Assembly: GCA_937901695.1 (NCBI GenBank)
Contig: CALDJN010000462.1
Location: 1-7,766 of the forward strand
Length of the DNA stretch: 7,766 nucleotides
From: an uncultured Anaerocolumna sp.
Lineage (GTDB): Bacteria; Bacillota; Clostridia; Lachnospirales; Lachnospiraceae
Direction: 5' to 3'
A program made the position numbers and the translations under genes. Within the stretch, counting starts at the first letter, position 1. Each line of letters begins with the position of its first letter. Under the pieces are notes generated by a model that ran no database searches, was not told where the DNA came from, and saw only the letters and a list, made by a program, of their open reading frames with translations. Shown in pieces: positions 5,777-7,766 of the stretch.

Positions 5777-7146
5777 CATTTCCCTCCACTTAATATAAGT
5801 TTCCCAATTAATTGCACCATATTTTTGGAAGCATTTCCGTCATCTGCATGATTGTACTTTTGATGAAATGCCTTATATTTTTCTTCAAAATCTTCTGGAT
5901 TATATTGTTGTATTGATTCTATCAGCTCTTTTGTAGTACGTGTGATAGGTCCCGGTGCCTCTTCTATAAAGTCAAAGTAAAAGCCTCGCAGGTTATCCTT
6001 ATAATTCTCTAAATCATAAGCAAAGAATAGCATAGGCCTCTTTAATAAACTATAATCAAACATTACTGAGGAATAGTCAGTTATCATCATATCTGCTACT
6101 AAATACAACTGGGCAATATCCTCGCACATATCAAATTGATATACAAAACCTCTATATTTTGACCAGTCTAATTGATCTTTAACTAAGTAATGATATTTTA
6201 CAATACATACATAATCTTTACCTAGCTTTTCCTGCAATAAATCAAAATCAAGAGTACTGGCGAATTTATAAGCCCCTTTATCGTAAAACTGGTTGTCCCT
6301 CCAGGTTGGCGCATACAAAAGCACCTTTTTATCCAAAGGTAAACCCATTTCTTTCTTTAAGTTTTCAATATATTCCGGTCTATTACCTTGAAACAGAATA
6401 TCATTTCTTGGATAACCAATTTCTAAAACCTCTTTATTAAAGGCAAATGCCCTTCTGAATATATCAGTAGAATAACGATTTTGAGAAATGAGATAATCCC
6501 AAGCTCTGGAGTCTTGATAAAACGCCTTTTTATATTTTCCAAGGTCCGTATCCCCATCTATTGATACAGATTCCATATCCAAAGCCAGCTTTTTTAAAGG
6601 TGTGCCATGCCAGGTTTGTATAAAATGGGCACCTTTTTTCTTCTTTATATATTCAGGCTGTCTGGAATCGCATACCAATATTCCTGCTATAGCCATAATA
6701 TAATAATAATGAAGTCTGGAACGTCTTATTTTCCTTGCATTACCTGGAATCTCTATGGTTACATCATCGAATAAATAATAACAGCGGTATTTCTTATCCA
6801 AACCCTGACGAACCATTTCTTCATATATACACTTAGGATTACCAGTATAATTTCGACCCATGTTGCTTTCAAAGACTATAATATCCTTTTGAAGGGGTAG
6901 TACTTCTAATTCCAAATGATATAATGAAATAATTATATTTTTTATTACCTTTTTTACACTCTTTTTTAATGTGTCAGCCAATTTATTCACATTCCTATTT
7001 TCTGCATTTGCCATATTTCTATTTTCTGCATTTATCATATTCTTATTTTCTACATTTGTCATATTCCTATTTCTACATTTATAATGCAGTATCCTTTTTA
7101 TAGATGGAATTTCTCCATACTTATCCTCTTTTGGTTCTACAATCAA
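5776..7146 (-). CDS. CDP-glycerol:poly(glycerophosphate) glycerophosphotransferase (TagF-like)
   Basis: Up to 456 residues. The catalytic domain (about 85-450) shows FIQTWHGTPLKK (175-186, His180), IGYPRND (243-249), LYAPTWRD (277-284), ITDYSSVMFDY (355-365), LRGFYFDF (386-393) and the C-terminal DDGNASKNMV. These are hallmarks of enzymes that extend poly(glycerol phosphate) from CDP-glycerol at the membrane. The usual RxHP motif reads KYHY (317-320). An amphipathic stretch (about 56-80) may bind the membrane. The start is uncertain: TTG 7146 fits the 13-base gap after tagD but has no Shine-Dalgarno site, while ATG 7062 (residue 29) has only a weak AGG. Residues 29-52 are three near-identical eight-residue repeats (NAENRNM type). 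It is coupled by overlap to the next glycosyltransferase gene. Confidence 0.9.
   Translation of the reverse strand: MIVEPKEDKYGEIPSIKRILHYKCRNRNMTNVENKNMINAENRNMANAENRNVNKLADTLKKSVKKVIKNIIISLYHLELEVLPLQKDIIVFESNMGRNYTGNPKCIYEEMVRQGLDKKYRCYYLFDDVTIEIPGNARKIRRSRLHYYYIMAIAGILVCDSRQPEYIKKKKGAHFIQTWHGTPLKKLALDMESVSIDGDTDLGKYKKAFYQDSRAWDYLISQNRYSTDIFRRAFAFNKEVLEIGYPRNDILFQGNRPEYIENLKKEMGLPLDKKVLLYAPTWRDNQFYDKGAYKFASTLDFDLLQEKLGKDYVCIVKYHYLVKDQLDWSKYRGFVYQFDMCEDIAQLYLVADMMITDYSSVMFDYSLLKRPMLFFAYDLENYKDNLRGFYFDFIEEAPGPITRTTKELIESIQQYNPEDFEEKYKAFHQKYNHADDGNASKNMVQLIGKLILSGGK
6991..7085 (-). repeat. 24-bp tandem repeat in the 5' coding region of the TagF-like gene
   Basis: Units lie at 6991-7014, 7015-7038, 7039-7062 and a decayed 23-bp unit at 7063-7085. 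In plus-strand reading the unit is ATTCCTATTTTCTGCATTTG then CCAT. The 24-bp period keeps the frame and encodes N-M-x-N-x-E-N-R/K. The fourth unit lacks one T, so it is translated in a different frame (HYKCRNRN). Confidence 0.88.
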
Positions 7147-7159
7147 AAGGATTATCAGG

Positions 7160-7561
7160 CTATTTTTCCTTCTTACTTAATTTCAAATCATTCTTAATCT
7201 TTGTTGTAGATATTCCTTCTGTTCTAGGCAGATAAACCACTTCACAGTAATCTTTTAAGAAGTCAAATTCACCTTTCCAGTCATCACCCATAACAAAAAC
7301 ATCTACATGATTATCTACTACGTCACTTATTTTTTGTTCCCAGTTGTATTCAGGAATTACTTCATCTACATATTTAATAGCTTCTAAGATAATCTTTCTA
7401 TCTTCATAACTGTGATATGCAGTCTTGTGCTTAATTGCATTAAACTCATCTGTTGATAATACGACAATTAAATAATCTCCTAATTCTTTCGCTCTTCTTA
7501 AAAGATTTATGTGTCCTACATGTAATAAATCATAGGTTCCGTAAGTAATAACCTTTTTCAT
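7160..7561 (-). CDS. tagD: Glycerol-3-phosphate cytidylyltransferase TagD
   Basis: This 133-residue cytosolic nucleotidyltransferase joins CTP and sn-glycerol 3-phosphate to make CDP-glycerol, the donor for teichoic-acid glycerophosphotransferases. It is recognised by MKKVITYGTYDLLHVGH with the catalytic HxGH at 14-17, the segment AYHSYEDRK from 48, NWEQK at 73-77, FVMGDDWKGEFDFLK (89-103) and RTEGISTT at 113-120. These match, from memory, Bacillus subtilis TagD (129 residues) almost position for position. The open frame extends upstream to TTG 7582 with an ATG at 7573, but GGTGG five bases ahead of ATG 7561 and the family's MKKVITYGT start fix 7561. It is the first gene of the operon and supplies the substrate for the two phosphotransferases behind it. 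Confidence 0.97.
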   Translation of the reverse strand: MKKVITYGTYDLLHVGHINLLRRAKELGDYLIVVLSTDEFNAIKHKTAYHSYEDRKIILEAIKYVDEVIPEYNWEQKISDVVDNHVDVFVMGDDWKGEFDFLKDYCEVVYLPRTEGISTTKIKNDLKLSKKEK

Positions 7562-7566
7562 AATAT

Positions 7567-7571
7567 CCACC
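7567..7571 (-). promoter_or_regulatory. Ribosome binding site setting the tagD start
   Basis: GGTGG lies five bases ahead of ATG 7561. The competing ATG 7573 has only GGAAAG ahead of it and would add residues not seen in the family. Confidence 0.65.
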
Positions 7572-7603
7572 ATTCTTTCCAAAAATTTATAAACCTAGGG
7601 AAA

Positions 7604-7632
7604 ATTATAGCATTCCTATAAATTCAAGTCAA
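7604..7632 (-). promoter_or_regulatory. Main promoter of the tagD operon
   Basis: On the minus strand TTGACT (7632-7627), a 17-base spacer and TATAAT (7609-7604) form a near-consensus sigma-A promoter, strengthened by TGC directly before the -10. The start point should be near 7597, giving a leader of about 36 bases. No operator or riboswitch is evident. Confidence 0.88.
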
Positions 7633-7663
7633 TTCCCTATGTATAAGCCTTAGCCTTGATACG

Positions 7664-7692
7664 ATTATAATATATTTTTTATATAAATACCA
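7664..7692 (-). promoter_or_regulatory. Possible second, weaker upstream promoter of the tagD operon
   Basis: TATAAT (7669-7664) on the minus strand has TGGTAT 17 bases upstream as a poor -35, within a very AT-rich tract. The -10 is perfect but such matches are common in AT-rich DNA. Confidence 0.3.
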
Positions 7693-7717
7693 GTAAAACA
7701 CTTTATTTAGCAGGATA

Positions 7718-7740
7718 AACTTATAAACCGTTATTTGAAC
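7718..7740 (+). repeat. Degenerate copy of the left-edge 20-bp repeat
   Basis: These 23 bases match positions 13-35 of the left-edge array at 20 of 23 positions. The core reads AAACCGTTATTTGAAC in place of AAACTGTCATTCGAAC. All three differences are C/T transitions. It lies upstream of the operon promoters near the right edge. Confidence 0.6.
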
Positions 7741-7766
7741 CAAAAGCTTTAAATCTATGTTTTTTT

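Noticed and set aside
7562..7582. Longer tagD start at TTG 7582 or ATG 7573
   Set aside because: The TagD family begins MKKVITYGT, and the better-spaced GGTGG precedes ATG 7561.

Overview
The window is AT-rich DNA with strong Shine-Dalgarno sites and sigma-A-type promoters. It encodes teichoic-acid-type cell-surface enzymes. Together these point to a Gram-positive Firmicute, most likely a Clostridia member of the Lachnospiraceae type; the genus is a guess from general style, not from a marker gene.

Layout. Positions 1-443 are a dense intergenic repeat cassette: a 20-bp tandem array, four copies of a TGTCATTCTGAG...GAAGAATCT element (three forward, one reverse, two with an inner palindrome), and an eight-unit 22/23-bp tandem array. 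A membrane-anchored LytR-CpsA-Psr (LCP) protein follows on the plus strand (481-1503) and ends at a clear intrinsic terminator. Next is a divergent pair: a TetR-family repressor (minus, 1648-2229) and a DJ-1/PfpI-family protein (plus, 2388-3053). The DJ-1 promoter carries two copies of a TAGAAY-N4-GTTCTR operator. The 3054-3381 gap holds two separate hairpin structures and no gene.

From 7561 down to 3382 on the minus strand lies one tight operon: tagD (CDP-glycerol synthesis), a TagF-like CDP-glycerol glycerophosphotransferase, a GT-B glycosyltransferase resembling WsaF, and a second TagB/TagF-like glycerophosphotransferase. It is driven by a near-consensus TTGACT-N17-TATAAT promoter at 7604-7632.

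How the genes fit together (inference). TagD makes CDP-glycerol, the two phosphotransferases transfer glycerol phosphate to a growing polymer, and the glycosyltransferase adds sugar to the backbone or linkage. The LCP enzyme at the left could attach such a polymer to peptidoglycan, although it is a separate transcription unit with another operon between. The TetR/DJ-1 pair looks like an unrelated small stress-response module, plausibly sensing electrophiles or oxidants. I see no clearly new defence or mobile system. The most unusual items are the symmetric repeat cassette at the left edge, with a degenerate copy at the right edge, the paired operators, and the coding tandem repeat at the 5' end of the TagF-like gene.
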